Shown: positions 1-8,000 of the stretch, in pieces
Position numbering within the stretch: the stretch's first letter is position 1
Layout of the letters: every line of letters begins with the position of its first letter
Source of the DNA: Vittaforma corneae ATCC 50505
Lineage: Eukaryota > Microsporidia > Nosematidae
Direction of reading: 5' to 3'
NCBI RefSeq assembly: GCF_000231115.1
Contig: NW_006889860.1
Coordinates: forward strand, 1-15,732
Length of the DNA: 15,732 nucleotides
Made by a program: the position numbers and the translations under genes
Notes under the pieces: model-generated
What the model saw: the letters and a program-made list of their open reading frames with translations, nothing else
Database searches by the model: none
Told to the model about the DNA's origin: nothing

Positions 1-145
1 TTAATAGGTCTTGAATGTATCTTACTTTAAACTTTTATTTGCATTAAATAAACATTAAAATTAAAAATTATTGATCTCATTTTATATCTTATTTATTTGG
101 TGATGTTGTTTAGTATAGCAATTAAACACTCTGTACTGTTTTTAA

Positions 146-150
146 CCCTT
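146..150 (+). promoter_or_regulatory. CCCTT start-proximal box of the thioredoxin gene
   Basis: CCCTT lies 14 nt before the ATG at 165 and is one of seven such boxes in the window. It favours the ATG at 165 over the in-frame ATG at 186. CCC-type signals just before start codons are described for microsporidia; its role here is inferred. Confidence 0.5.
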
Positions 151-164
151 AGTTTATCTGTTAG

Positions 165-530
165 ATGGTCATCAAAGGAGTTTCAATGATCGAACTGAAT
201 AAAGTACAACCAAAAACACTGTCTGAAATAGTAGAATCACCGTACAACAAGTTTATCGTAAAGTTTGGGGCTGGATGGTGCGGACCTTGCCGTAATTTTA
301 AAACTTTTATTCAAAAAACTTCATTTACTCCAAGAATCAACACTGCCATCTACTCAATTCAACTAGATGACAAAGATCAAAAAGATGCAGCTGATGGATT
401 AAGACAGTTTTTTGCATTTAAATCGATTCCATACTGTGTTGTAACCGATAAATCATTTAAAATCATAGATTCACTTTCTGGATTTAGTGAAGCTGAATTT
501 ATGAAAATGTTTAATAAGCATTTTTGTTGA
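165..530 (+). CDS. small thioredoxin
   Basis: This 121-residue protein is a single thioredoxin domain, a disulfide reductase fold acting in the cytosol or nucleus since no signal peptide or membrane segment is seen. The redox motif WCGPC is at residues 38-42, after the strand FIVKFGAG, and the cis-proline is P89 in SIPY. Length fits the classical family (about 105-120 residues). The chain ends in an extra cysteine, C121, not part of the active site. The start at 165 is favoured by a CCCTT box 14 nt upstream; an in-frame ATG at 186 would remove only seven residues and leave the domain whole. An AATAAA at 533-538 begins 3 nt after the stop, so the 3' UTR is probably very short. The gene converges on the trehalase gene with about 90 bp between stops. 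The fold is certain; the physiological partner is unknown. Confidence 0.93.
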   Translation: MVIKGVSMIELNKVQPKTLSEIVESPYNKFIVKFGAGWCGPCRNFKTFIQKTSFTPRINTAIYSIQLDDKDQKDAADGLRQFFAFKSIPYCVVTDKSFKIIDSLSGFSEAEFMKMFNKHFC

Positions 531-532
531 TC

Positions 533-538
533 AATAAA
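533..538 (+). terminator. AATAAA poly(A) signal immediately after thioredoxin stop
   Basis: AATAAA starts 3 nt after the TGA stop at 528-530. This fits the very short 3' UTRs of compact microsporidian genomes. The use of this signal is inferred. Confidence 0.4.
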
Positions 539-620
539 AATAGTGTACTAGATATGTTCTTAAAAATCCATAAAATGTTCAAACATATCTTATTAATGAT
601 ATCCCATCAGTGCCTACTTA

Positions 621-2600
621 TCATACATTGTTATTTATTGAATATTTTAACTGCTTTAGAATTTCTTCATATGATTTTTTATGATCAAAAGCTTCTGAAA
701 TTTTTCCATCAAATTTTATAATAAAATCAATGATCGTTCCATTTGTCCATCCAAAACCAACCTGAGGAGGATATTCACCACCATTTCCCGTTAATCCAGA
801 ATTATTACACAGATATTTTTCGAAAAATACTCCATGTTTCTTAAACCCAGCATTAACGTTGTTAAAAAATGTCCTAGCTACGTGTAAAGCAAATGAACTT
901 TCGCCTTTTTCAATCAGAAAATCTACCATCATACTCTGATGAGGCGCCCAAACATTAGGAAAGTCCCATTGATGTAAAAACACAAGTTCAAGAGCACACT
1001 TTTTATCATCAATGTAATTATCACTTGCTGGAATACCGCCTGGATATCCAAAAAGTGTCTTGCTATATCTCAATAAAATCTGCCTATAGTTCCCAATAGG
1101 AGGATTAATACCAAATATTAAAGGTGTAATATTACTGAAATAAAATCTTGAATCGTTTAGCTTCTGATTCTTAAAATCAAAATCATTCCAAACGCCTAGC
1201 TCATCATTCCATAAGACTTGTTGAATTGCAATGAGCCTTTTGTGAGCTTTCTTTGCAAATTTATCGCTCAGTTTACTATTTCCTTTAATTTTGAGTAAAT
1301 ATGAAAGAATCTTTTCATTTTTATAGATTATTGCATTGAGATCAACTGGTATAAAATCTGCAGTGTGTATTGTTCTGAGATTAATCCCATCTCCAAGCCA
1401 TCGAGAAGAAAAATCCCAGCCAGATTCAGCTGCAGATTTAATATGAGTAAATAATTCCAGAATATCATAACTATTAGATAGAATATTTTTTAAATTTGAT
1501 CTATCAGAATGGCCATCACCTTCTTCAATCAAGTTATCTTGATATACATCATTTCTCGTTTGATTTTTACCAGAATATATACCGCTTACTAATGGATTTA
1601 CACGTAACGATTTGTTGGATATATTCTTACTATGTAATGGTTGATTGCTAATCTTTTCATTAAATACATCCAAGTCTTCCCTGAAGCATTCCAATCTGGG
1701 TATTTGCGAATTTTCATAATATCTATTTAGGTAGAATACCTTTCCATTCTTAGTGATCTTTACTTTCCTATTAGCTTCTAACCATTTATACTCAATAATA
1801 GCAGCATTCAAAGCTTCTTCCAAAACAAACTTTCCAAACATTTCAGAATCATATTCATACAGTAAATAGATCATTTGGGTAAACAATGGCGGCTGTGACC
1901 TTCCAATATAGTATATCCTAGAACCATTTGGTATGAATCCAAATAGTTCAATCATTCTCATTAAGTTCAAAATTAAATTTTTAGCAGAAACTTCCATTTT
2001 TAACCCCAATAATCCCTTAAGAATCCAATAAGAATCCCAATAATAGAATTCCCTAAATCTACCCCCTGGTATAAAGAAGGGAAGACCAGTATCGATCAAT
2101 GTGCTTTTTTCCGAAAATGATCCATTTGATATCTTTGAGAGGTGTTTCCAATTTTGATTAAGGGCATTTAGAATATTAGATAGGCTACTATTTTTGGAAG
2201 CTTTAATGTGAGAAATATCTTGGGAGAAATCCACAGGAGTATAATCTGAAATATCACATCCAGGTGAAGAGGTAGAGTTTTCTTTTAACAAATTCTCTAC
2301 AGTTATTTTCTTTTTTTCCGGATGATCAAGGCTTGAAGTCAAGTATTTTTGAATATTTTGTATTGTAGAGATGTGAATTTCCTTATCAAGCATACTCTTT
2401 GTGTCACCATCATCAATATTATACTTTAAAAGTCTATCTGGTGAAGTAAAGCTATCTTTGACATTATGCTCATCCAAAAGTGATAGAGTATTGTCAACTT
2501 TATTGTCATTGATACTGAAATCAATTTTATATCCTTGTGCATATTCAAATAAAATAATAAAATATAGTACATTGCCATATATCAGGTTACAATAAAGCAT
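621..2600 (-). CDS. secreted trehalase (glycoside hydrolase family 37)
   Basis: Trehalase splits trehalose into two glucoses. The open frame extends to 2612, but its first codon there is TTG; the first ATG is at 2600, giving 659 residues, and a CCCTT box lies 13 nt before it. Both GH37 signatures are present: PGGRFREFYYWDSY (178-191 from this start) and QWDFPNVWAP (544-553). Catalytic residues by family knowledge are the acid Asp in AESGWDFSSRW (D396) and the base Glu in FFEKY (E594), followed by the GGEYPPQVGFGWTNG block. The N-terminus has a hydrophobic stretch (about residues 4-23) that looks like a signal peptide, so the enzyme probably enters the secretory path. A low-complexity Asn/Ser/Lys insert of about 60 residues (roughly 315-375) separates REDLD from the catalytic block. 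In microsporidia, trehalose breakdown is proposed to drive spore osmotic swelling. Family assignment is near certain; location is inferred. Confidence 0.95.
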   Translation of the reverse strand: MLYCNLIYGNVLYFIILFEYAQGYKIDFSINDNKVDNTLSLLDEHNVKDSFTSPDRLLKYNIDDGDTKSMLDKEIHISTIQNIQKYLTSSLDHPEKKKITVENLLKENSTSSPGCDISDYTPVDFSQDISHIKASKNSSLSNILNALNQNWKHLSKISNGSFSEKSTLIDTGLPFFIPGGRFREFYYWDSYWILKGLLGLKMEVSAKNLILNLMRMIELFGFIPNGSRIYYIGRSQPPLFTQMIYLLYEYDSEMFGKFVLEEALNAAIIEYKWLEANRKVKITKNGKVFYLNRYYENSQIPRLECFREDLDVFNEKISNQPLHSKNISNKSLRVNPLVSGIYSGKNQTRNDVYQDNLIEEGDGHSDRSNLKNILSNSYDILELFTHIKSAAESGWDFSSRWLGDGINLRTIHTADFIPVDLNAIIYKNEKILSYLLKIKGNSKLSDKFAKKAHKRLIAIQQVLWNDELGVWNDFDFKNQKLNDSRFYFSNITPLIFGINPPIGNYRQILLRYSKTLFGYPGGIPASDNYIDDKKCALELVFLHQWDFPNVWAPHQSMMVDFLIEKGESSFALHVARTFFNNVNAGFKKHGVFFEKYLCNNSGLTGNGGEYPPQVGFGWTNGTIIDFIIKFDGKISEAFDHKKSYEEILKQLKYSINNNV

Positions 2601-2613
2601 ATCAAAGTACAAA

Positions 2614-2618
2614 AAGGG
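2614..2618 (-). promoter_or_regulatory. CCCTT start-proximal box of the trehalase gene
   Basis: On the minus strand CCCTT lies 13 nt before the ATG at 2600. A second CCC (2634-2636, context ACCCTC) lies 18 nt farther upstream. The box supports ATG 2600 over the TTG codon at 2612, which would lie almost on it. Confidence 0.5.
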
Positions 2619-2735
2619 TGCAATACAAAATGAGGGTAAATAAATAATAGCTATGTTTATTTATCAAGTCTGTCATAACAATAAAATAATACTAGTTTGT
2701 ATCACTTGGCAGTATATATAAAGACAACAACACTA

Positions 2736-3176
2736 TTAATCTTCTAGTATTTCAGAATATAAAGGAACATCGTCATCACTCAAATCCTCAACACCTTCAA
2801 CGGTTATTCCGGATAGAATCTCTTTCAGTTCAGGAAAGAACAATGTTGTCAAGAGAGAATGTCCTGATAATTCAACTGTGCCCAACTGACCATTTTCACA
2901 CATAATCCTAAAATTATTTGAATTAGAAGTAGTAATTCTTCTTAAAGGAACATAAAAGGATTTAAAGTCGTGCATTCCCCAAGGAACGTACACAGCTCTT
3001 AAATTTGTTAAGAAAAGTGCACCAATGTTGGACTTTAAAGAATCCGAGCCCAGTTTTAAAGTAAATTGAACATCTTTAAGATAAACTAGAATAAATTCAG
3101 ACTCCGAAACAGGAAGGGGAGTGTTGTTTTCTGAGAGGAGGATTGTATTTAAATACGAGCAATTGCTAATTAGCAT
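2736..3176 (-). CDS. WBP2-like GRAM-domain protein
   Basis: This 146-residue protein resembles the PH-like GRAM domain of WBP2/WBP2NL-type proteins, which bind membranes or act as adaptors. The domain spans about residues 25-122. Its core at 50-78 follows the family pattern: a Gly, a strand ending in LTNLRAVYV, then a segment with SFYVPL, matching the G-x-hhLTxxR ... SFxxP layout of WBP2. The Pro-rich C-terminal tail with PPxY motifs that animal WBP2 uses to bind WW domains is absent. A short acidic tail (127-146, with SDDD) replaces it. There is no signal peptide or membrane segment. The start is well set: ATG at 3176 with CCCTT 11 nt upstream. The gene lies 135 bp upstream of the trehalase ATG on the same strand and diverges from the mannosyltransferase gene. 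A generic GRAM/PH protein is the alternative. Confidence 0.68.
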   Translation of the reverse strand: MLISNCSYLNTILLSENNTPLPVSESEFILVYLKDVQFTLKLGSDSLKSNIGALFLTNLRAVYVPWGMHDFKSFYVPLRRITTSNSNNFRIMCENGQLGTVELSGHSLLTTLFFPELKEILSGITVEGVEDLSDDDVPLYSEILED

Positions 3177-3187
3177 TCGATATTATG

Positions 3188-3192
3188 AAGGG
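3188..3192 (-). promoter_or_regulatory. CCCTT start-proximal box of the GRAM-protein gene
   Basis: On the minus strand CCCTT lies 11 nt before the ATG at 3176, in the shared 235-bp divergent spacer with the mannosyltransferase gene. Confidence 0.5.
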
Positions 3193-3346
3193 CTATTTAT
3201 TTTGCTTATCTATCATACATTTTATTATCCTTATATTCAATTAATAAAATATTATCTAATGAAAGAGTTAATTTAGTAACAATCAGTATTGCTATTAAAC
3301 AAGGCCGGTATTGTCACCAAAATAGAATAAATAATTTAATATTTGC

Positions 3347-3354
3347 TATATAAA
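3347..3354 (+). promoter_or_regulatory. TATA-like element upstream of the mannosyltransferase gene
   Basis: TATATAAA lies 57 nt before the ATG at 3412. That gene lacks the CCCTW box seen at seven other starts, so a TATA-type promoter is a possible substitute. The surroundings are AT-rich, so chance occurrence is likely enough to keep confidence low. Confidence 0.3.
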
Positions 3355-3411
3355 CATTCTGAAACATAAAATGCATATTAATTTTTATTTTTGAAATAAA
3401 ACAACTCTTCA

Positions 3412-5643
3412 ATGCCCAAACTTATCTTTTCTTGGACTTTTCCACTTTTCGTTTTCCTCCTTTCATACCTTGTAAAAATTCACAGAATCGAAAAGGGAAA
3501 TTTCGTTACTTGGGACGAAGCTCACTTTGGAAAGTTTGCCCAGAAATACCTCGAAAGAACATTTTACTTTGATGTGCATCCACCACTTGGAAAAATGCTT
3601 ACAGCACTTTCAGGCCTTATCCATGGCCAGTCAAACGACTTTGACTTTGGCTCCAAGGAAAACTATCCTATAACGTTCGACTATGCAGGAATGAGAAGGT
3701 TCCATGCCTTCATAGCATCATTTACTCCCCTCTTTGCCTATTTAATTCTCAGAGAGTTCAATTTTTCTCTAAGAAGATCCTTGCTCCTCACCCTACTTTT
3801 CATCTTTGAAAATGGAGTAGTTTCAATAAGCAGGCTTATACTTTTGGATTCTCATCTTTTAACGTTTACGGCTGGCACAATCTATTTCCTAGTACGGTTG
3901 TTTCAGAAAATTAAGAAGATTAGTATTATTGGAAAGAAAGACTGCAATATCCAGTTATTACTGCTAGGCTTATTCATCGGCTGTGTTATGTCTGTAAAAT
4001 GGATAGGATTTTTCACCACACTTCAGGTAGGATCTTATATTGCCGTAGATCTTTATTTCAAACTCATGTTTATGAGTCCACTGGACTTTTTAAACTATTT
4101 TTCTAGGAGAGTAGTCTACCTCATTCTCTTTCCCATCGTTATTTACATTTTTCTGTTCTACATCCACTTTAGTATTGTCAATACCAGCGGGTCTGACGAT
4201 GGGTTCATGTCTTCTGAATTCCAACTTAGTCTTAAGGACAGTGTGTTTTCCAAAGTAAAGAAGTACGTCTCTTACGGAAAAAAAATCACAGTTAAAACAC
4301 CTCATGGATACCTTCACTCCCACCTTCATACGTATCCTGATGTAAGTACAGATCTAAGTGCCGACTTGTCTGATTTACATGTTCCTCTTCAGGTAACAAT
4401 ATACAACCACAAAGATAGGAATAATAATTTCTATTTCCAGAAAGTCACTGATGGAGATAATGCTGATGTGGTAATGAATGGAGACAGCATTGTTCTTCTA
4501 CACGCAGAAACAAATGGGTATGTGGAGCAGTCCAAAAGGGAGGCATACTTCACACCTGGATTTCGTATTAATTTAAATAGGGCAGGCATTGAACAGAATG
4601 CGGTGTGGATAGTAGAGATTGAAAGTGATACAGTCAAAAAAGAAGAACTAGTAAAGAGTATAAGTACGAAGTTTTATCTTAAAAATTCAATATCAGGAAT
4701 GTATCTCTGTTCCACCACCAAAACCTATCCACACTGGGGATATGATCAGGGAGAGATAGTATCTCAAGCGGAGAAAGCTCCTAATTGCCTATTCAATGTT
4801 GAAGAAAATTTCTTCTCCGACTCACCAGGCAATGAAGAATACAAGGAAGTAAGACCTTCATTTCTTAGAAGATGTATTGAACATCAAATAGCGATGTTTA
4901 ACACGAACAAATCTTTTACACAGGATCCAGACTTGGAACCAGAGAGGATAGTTTCCAAACCATATGAATGGCCTATTCTAAGAAGAGGACTTAGAATGTC
5001 ACAGTGGCATGAGCAGTATAAGTTTTATATGTTTATGAATCCATTCATTCTTTATTCTACAACAATTGGGATATTAATATCACCAATAATGATAGCTATC
5101 AAACATATAAAAAATCAGAGAAAGAAAGCAACATATCACACTAATAATAGGCTATGCGATGAGAATAATGCTAGTCAAAATATTAAGGAAATAATAAGCG
5201 ACGAGCTTAATAACAAAAAATTGAAGTGTGACAGTAGAGTATTGAAAGACAACGTTAATGAAGAAAAATCTAAAAAAATTCAATTTATTAATACAAAAGA
5301 TAAATCAAACTGTCACAATCACAAAAAAAGTAAGACAAACAAGCTATCTATACGGAATGACTGGTTCTTTCTTTATATCTCTCTGGGAGGATGGGTGATT
5401 CACTATTTGCCTTTCTTTTTAATTGGAAGAGTACTTTATTTACATCATTATTTCCCTGCATTGTTCTTTGCAACACTGAACTTATGCTATATTCTAAGAA
5501 CAGTTCCTTTTAAAATTTGTATGCTCTTTGTTTCTATTTCCATTATTTTCTTTATTTTGTATTCTCCTTTAACGTACGGGTTTATCAGTGAGGATTCAAT
5601 GAGATATTTGAAGATATTTTCCGAATGGGATTTCGCAGATTAA
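3412..5643 (+). CDS. protein O-mannosyltransferase (PMT family, GT39) with MIR domain
   Basis: PMTs are multi-pass ER enzymes that move mannose from dolichyl-phosphate-mannose to Ser/Thr of secretory proteins. This 743-residue protein has the full layout. A first membrane helix (about 6-22) precedes the lumenal loop-1 catalytic motif WDEAHFGKF with D35/E36. FYFDVHPPLGKML follows (51-63), then MRRFHAF (94-100), R141 and D146 in RLILLDS, and several hydrophobic helices to about 253. A lumenal MIR region (about 285-465) holds three beta-trefoil repeats. The WPILRRGLRM block is at 520-529, and C-terminal helices include GWVIHYLPFF and RVLYLHHYFPALFF (660-686). The loop-1 and HPP context look most like the PMT2/POMT2 branch, tentatively. 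A Lys/Asn-rich insert (about 565-648) between late helices is unusual. Usual family length is about 750-900, so this is near full size. Likely substrates are spore-wall and polar-tube proteins (inferred). Confidence 0.95.
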   Translation: MPKLIFSWTFPLFVFLLSYLVKIHRIEKGNFVTWDEAHFGKFAQKYLERTFYFDVHPPLGKMLTALSGLIHGQSNDFDFGSKENYPITFDYAGMRRFHAFIASFTPLFAYLILREFNFSLRRSLLLTLLFIFENGVVSISRLILLDSHLLTFTAGTIYFLVRLFQKIKKISIIGKKDCNIQLLLLGLFIGCVMSVKWIGFFTTLQVGSYIAVDLYFKLMFMSPLDFLNYFSRRVVYLILFPIVIYIFLFYIHFSIVNTSGSDDGFMSSEFQLSLKDSVFSKVKKYVSYGKKITVKTPHGYLHSHLHTYPDVSTDLSADLSDLHVPLQVTIYNHKDRNNNFYFQKVTDGDNADVVMNGDSIVLLHAETNGYVEQSKREAYFTPGFRINLNRAGIEQNAVWIVEIESDTVKKEELVKSISTKFYLKNSISGMYLCSTTKTYPHWGYDQGEIVSQAEKAPNCLFNVEENFFSDSPGNEEYKEVRPSFLRRCIEHQIAMFNTNKSFTQDPDLEPERIVSKPYEWPILRRGLRMSQWHEQYKFYMFMNPFILYSTTIGILISPIMIAIKHIKNQRKKATYHTNNRLCDENNASQNIKEIISDELNNKKLKCDSRVLKDNVNEEKSKKIQFINTKDKSNCHNHKKSKTNKLSIRNDWFFLYISLGGWVIHYLPFFLIGRVLYLHHYFPALFFATLNLCYILRTVPFKICMLFVSISIIFFILYSPLTYGFISEDSMRYLKIFSEWDFAD

Positions 5644-5754
5644 ACAACACATAACATTCGAGTTCTTTTATTACATTCTTCTCATTTCTAATATTATTTA
5701 TTCATCTTTAATATAAAATAACATTTTATATATTTCAATAATGCATTCCTGCAA

Positions 5755-5859
5755 GCTCCTGTAACTCAGTCGGTCAGAGTGTGGTACTTATAAGCTGAAA
5801 GGCTATGGTTCATTGGCTAAGTAATGCCAAAGTCGCGAGTTCGAATCTCGCCTGGAGCA
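5755..5859 (+). tRNA. tRNA-Ile (anticodon UAU) with intron
   Basis: The cloverleaf folds by hand. Acceptor 5755-5761 pairs with 5852-5858; D stem ACTC/GAGT is 5764-5767 with 5777-5780. Anticodon stem TGGTA (5782-5786) pairs with TGCCA (5825-5829), and T arm GCGAG/CTCGC flanks TTCGAAT (5840-5846). Discriminator is A5859. The anticodon TAT is at 5789-5791. An insert of 31 nt after position 37 is read as an intron; removing it leaves a standard 74-nt tRNA without encoded CCA. Yeast tRNA-Ile(UAU) also carries an intron at this place. The sixth acceptor pair is a T-T mismatch (5760/5853). TTTT at 5860-5863 follows as a Pol III terminator. It lies 111 bp downstream of the mannosyltransferase stop. 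Confidence 0.9.
5793..5823 (+). other. tRNA-Ile(UAU) intron
   Basis: These 31 nt interrupt the anticodon loop between positions 37 (A5792) and 38 (A5824), the canonical site for nuclear tRNA introns cut by the splicing endonuclease. Because A occurs on both sides, the borders can shift by one base. Confidence 0.75.
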
Positions 5860-5863
5860 TTTT
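5860..5863 (+). terminator. Pol III terminator of tRNA-Ile
   Basis: A TTTT run immediately follows the discriminator base, the minimal RNA polymerase III stop signal. Confidence 0.6.
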
Positions 5864-6013
5864 GTTTATGTTCCTTTTTATCTTTGGATATTAGACAATT
5901 AGTGATGCAGTGACGATAATTAATATAAAAGTATGAAATTGTAACAATAACGGACAAAGCAACCACAAAAGAAATAAGAATAAACAAAAACACAAAGGCT
6001 TTCTTTATTTAAC

Positions 6014-7687
6014 TTATGCAAAGTAAGTCCTTTTATCATCAAAGTTAATATTTTCTTGTACGAATCGCCACAAATCATTAAATTCAATTTCCAAAGCACT
6101 AAAAGTAGATCTTTTTTGCACCTTCCTAGGAATGTTTAAATCTGCTATTGACAGTATATCTAAGACTTTATGCATGCATTCTTTTGAAAATCCATGATTT
6201 TTAAAGAAGTCAAAACTAGACACAGCACACAATCGAGACACTTTCTCAGTCTTTCTACACCCAGCAATGCTACTTTCAATCTCTTCAATCCTTCTATGAA
6301 AGGCAGGGCTTTCCCATTCTACAAATGAAGAATGATGGGTAGGACAAAGCGTTATTGTGCATAAATCATTCTTTTTTACCAAAATGATATTTGGACTTTT
6401 AAGATTGCATAAATACTCCTGGGGCGAGTCACTCTTAAATACATGCTGGAAGGAGTTCGAATAGACTGTTTTGAATAATTCAATGAAATCACCGAAGGAA
6501 AGAGTAACCTTAGTTGAGAACATGTTGACACAAAGGGCCTCAAGACTTACCTTGAAGAGAGGGTCATCAAACTTTAAAAAGTAGGAGGAGAAGCGTCTTT
6601 GGCAAATGCTCTTCACTTCTTCTGTCTTGTTAATAGCATACATTTTGTTTATTAGTTTTAGTTCAACTACGTCTTCATAGCACCGTAGATATTTCGAAAG
6701 GGTAGGATGGCGATGCTTGGGTATTGGACAAGGTGCAGTATCAATGTTAATTGCCTTACCGTGTACCTCACAAAAAGCAGTATGGAAAGAATCAATGGGA
6801 ATGATGGGTCTTTTGGAATAGGCTTCATTTATTCTGTTTCTAACGTCTGAGGATGTGAAACCCCCAACCTTCTTTTTCACTTCAAAGGGGCTGTTAAATT
6901 TACTTACTAATTCAACACTTTCCGAAGAGACTTCTTCATAAAAACCTCTTCTTTTACTATTACATTGATCAACGTGACTGTTTTCATCATCTTTCTTAAT
7001 GCTATTTACACTTTTCTTAGCTTCAGAATTCCTGATGTGCTCATCAGGAATTGCAGGATTGCCAGAGTTACTTGGAGAATCTCCAATTCTAATCCTTTTT
7101 TTGCTTTTACTATCATCCTTTTCTGTAACAAAACGACTCTTAAAAAGTGTTCCACACATCTTAGCTTGTATCACATCAGACTCTTCACTACTTGAATTAT
7201 CATCTACGACTGTGTATCTGGCACTGCTTCTATCCTTATTATTACTCTCTTTATTACTGTCAGTAGTAGCATTATAATATCTTTGTGGAGTACTGTGATT
7301 AAAGGTGGCTTGATCATTAGCATTGTTCTTTATTAATTGATCTTGTATTTTCAATGCTAAATCTTCAGACATCCTCATCGACTGCGTGTCATACATTAAA
7401 GTGTACTTTGGATTGTTTGTCCCCATGTTCTTACATGGAATCATGGAAAAAGGAAGAAGTATGGAGATTTCTTCAAAATGGCTAATGAAGAAAGGCATGC
7501 TAAGTTTCTTACTAAACAATCTCTTATAAATAGAAGCCAAGTCCTCCAGGGAAAAACAGTCGTATTCCTTTCCCATACACCACACTTTGGGAACCATTCT
7601 CAATATGTCATTTTTTTTGAACGTTAAATTCGTAGCTATTTCCCTCAAGATTCTTAGATATGTTTGCGATGGCAGTTCTTCTCTCAT
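6014..7687 (-). CDS. hypothetical protein, possible winged-helix module and disordered linker
   Basis: I do not recognise this 557-residue protein. The open frame reaches 7753, but its first codon there is GTG. ATGs at 7750 and 7687 are both possible. I prefer 7687 because a CCCCTT box (7706-7711) lies 18 nt before it and would fall inside the coding region of the longer form; the longer form adds a Leu-rich N-terminus of about 21 residues. Residues about 8-102 look like a folded helical domain ending in two strands, with a winged-helix feel. Residues about 105-285 are Ser/Asn/Asp/Lys-rich and probably disordered, including a basic patch (SKKRIRI). Residues about 290-555 form a second folded region. 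Basic patches and no membrane segments suggest a nuclear protein. A faint resemblance of the first module to Cdt1 winged helices is too weak to name it. AATAAA lies about 4 nt after the stop. Confidence 0.78.
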   Translation of the reverse strand: MREELPSQTYLRILREIATNLTFKKNDILRMVPKVWCMGKEYDCFSLEDLASIYKRLFSKKLSMPFFISHFEEISILLPFSMIPCKNMGTNNPKYTLMYDTQSMRMSEDLALKIQDQLIKNNANDQATFNHSTPQRYYNATTDSNKESNNKDRSSARYTVVDDNSSSEESDVIQAKMCGTLFKSRFVTEKDDSKSKKRIRIGDSPSNSGNPAIPDEHIRNSEAKKSVNSIKKDDENSHVDQCNSKRRGFYEEVSSESVELVSKFNSPFEVKKKVGGFTSSDVRNRINEAYSKRPIIPIDSFHTAFCEVHGKAINIDTAPCPIPKHRHPTLSKYLRCYEDVVELKLINKMYAINKTEEVKSICQRRFSSYFLKFDDPLFKVSLEALCVNMFSTKVTLSFGDFIELFKTVYSNSFQHVFKSDSPQEYLCNLKSPNIILVKKNDLCTITLCPTHHSSFVEWESPAFHRRIEEIESSIAGCRKTEKVSRLCAVSSFDFFKNHGFSKECMHKVLDILSIADLNIPRKVQKRSTFSALEIEFNDLWRFVQENINFDDKRTYFA

Positions 7688-7705
7688 TGCTAATCTTTCT
7701 TTTGC

Positions 7706-7711
7706 AAGGGG
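7706..7711 (-). promoter_or_regulatory. CCCCTT start-proximal box deciding the start at 7687
   Basis: On the minus strand CCCCTT lies 18 nt before the ATG at 7687, within the spacing seen at six other genes. No such box precedes the alternative ATG at 7750. Confidence 0.45.
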
Positions 7712-8000
7712 CAGAAGTAAAAAGAGAGGAAAGAGACTGTCAATATACATCACTTAATTAAAAGTCATTTGCAGAGATCGAAGGACAATAACTATAGAAA
7801 ACACGCAAGATTTATTATAAATATCATATTTGTATGTGTTTTTAAACACACAATAGGCTATTTTTGGATGTTGTTATTGGTGATGTCTACGTATTCTTTG
7901 ATATTTTCCTTGAATAAACATAATGTTTTCTAACTAACTTTTTAATAGAGATAGCGTATCAAAGTTGCCTTTTAAATCTTACCAATCAATGAATCTCAAA

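Noticed and set aside
1..164. Part of an upstream gene at the left edge
   Set aside because: Frames on both strands are broken by stops within a few codons; it reads as an AT-rich promoter spacer.
2600..2612. Trehalase start at 2612
   Set aside because: The codon is TTG; the ATG at 2600 is four codons later and has the CCCTT box at suitable distance.
4090..4637. Open frames on the minus strand inside the mannosyltransferase gene
   Set aside because: They lie wholly antisense to a gene with clear catalytic and MIR motifs and show no protein-like pattern of their own.
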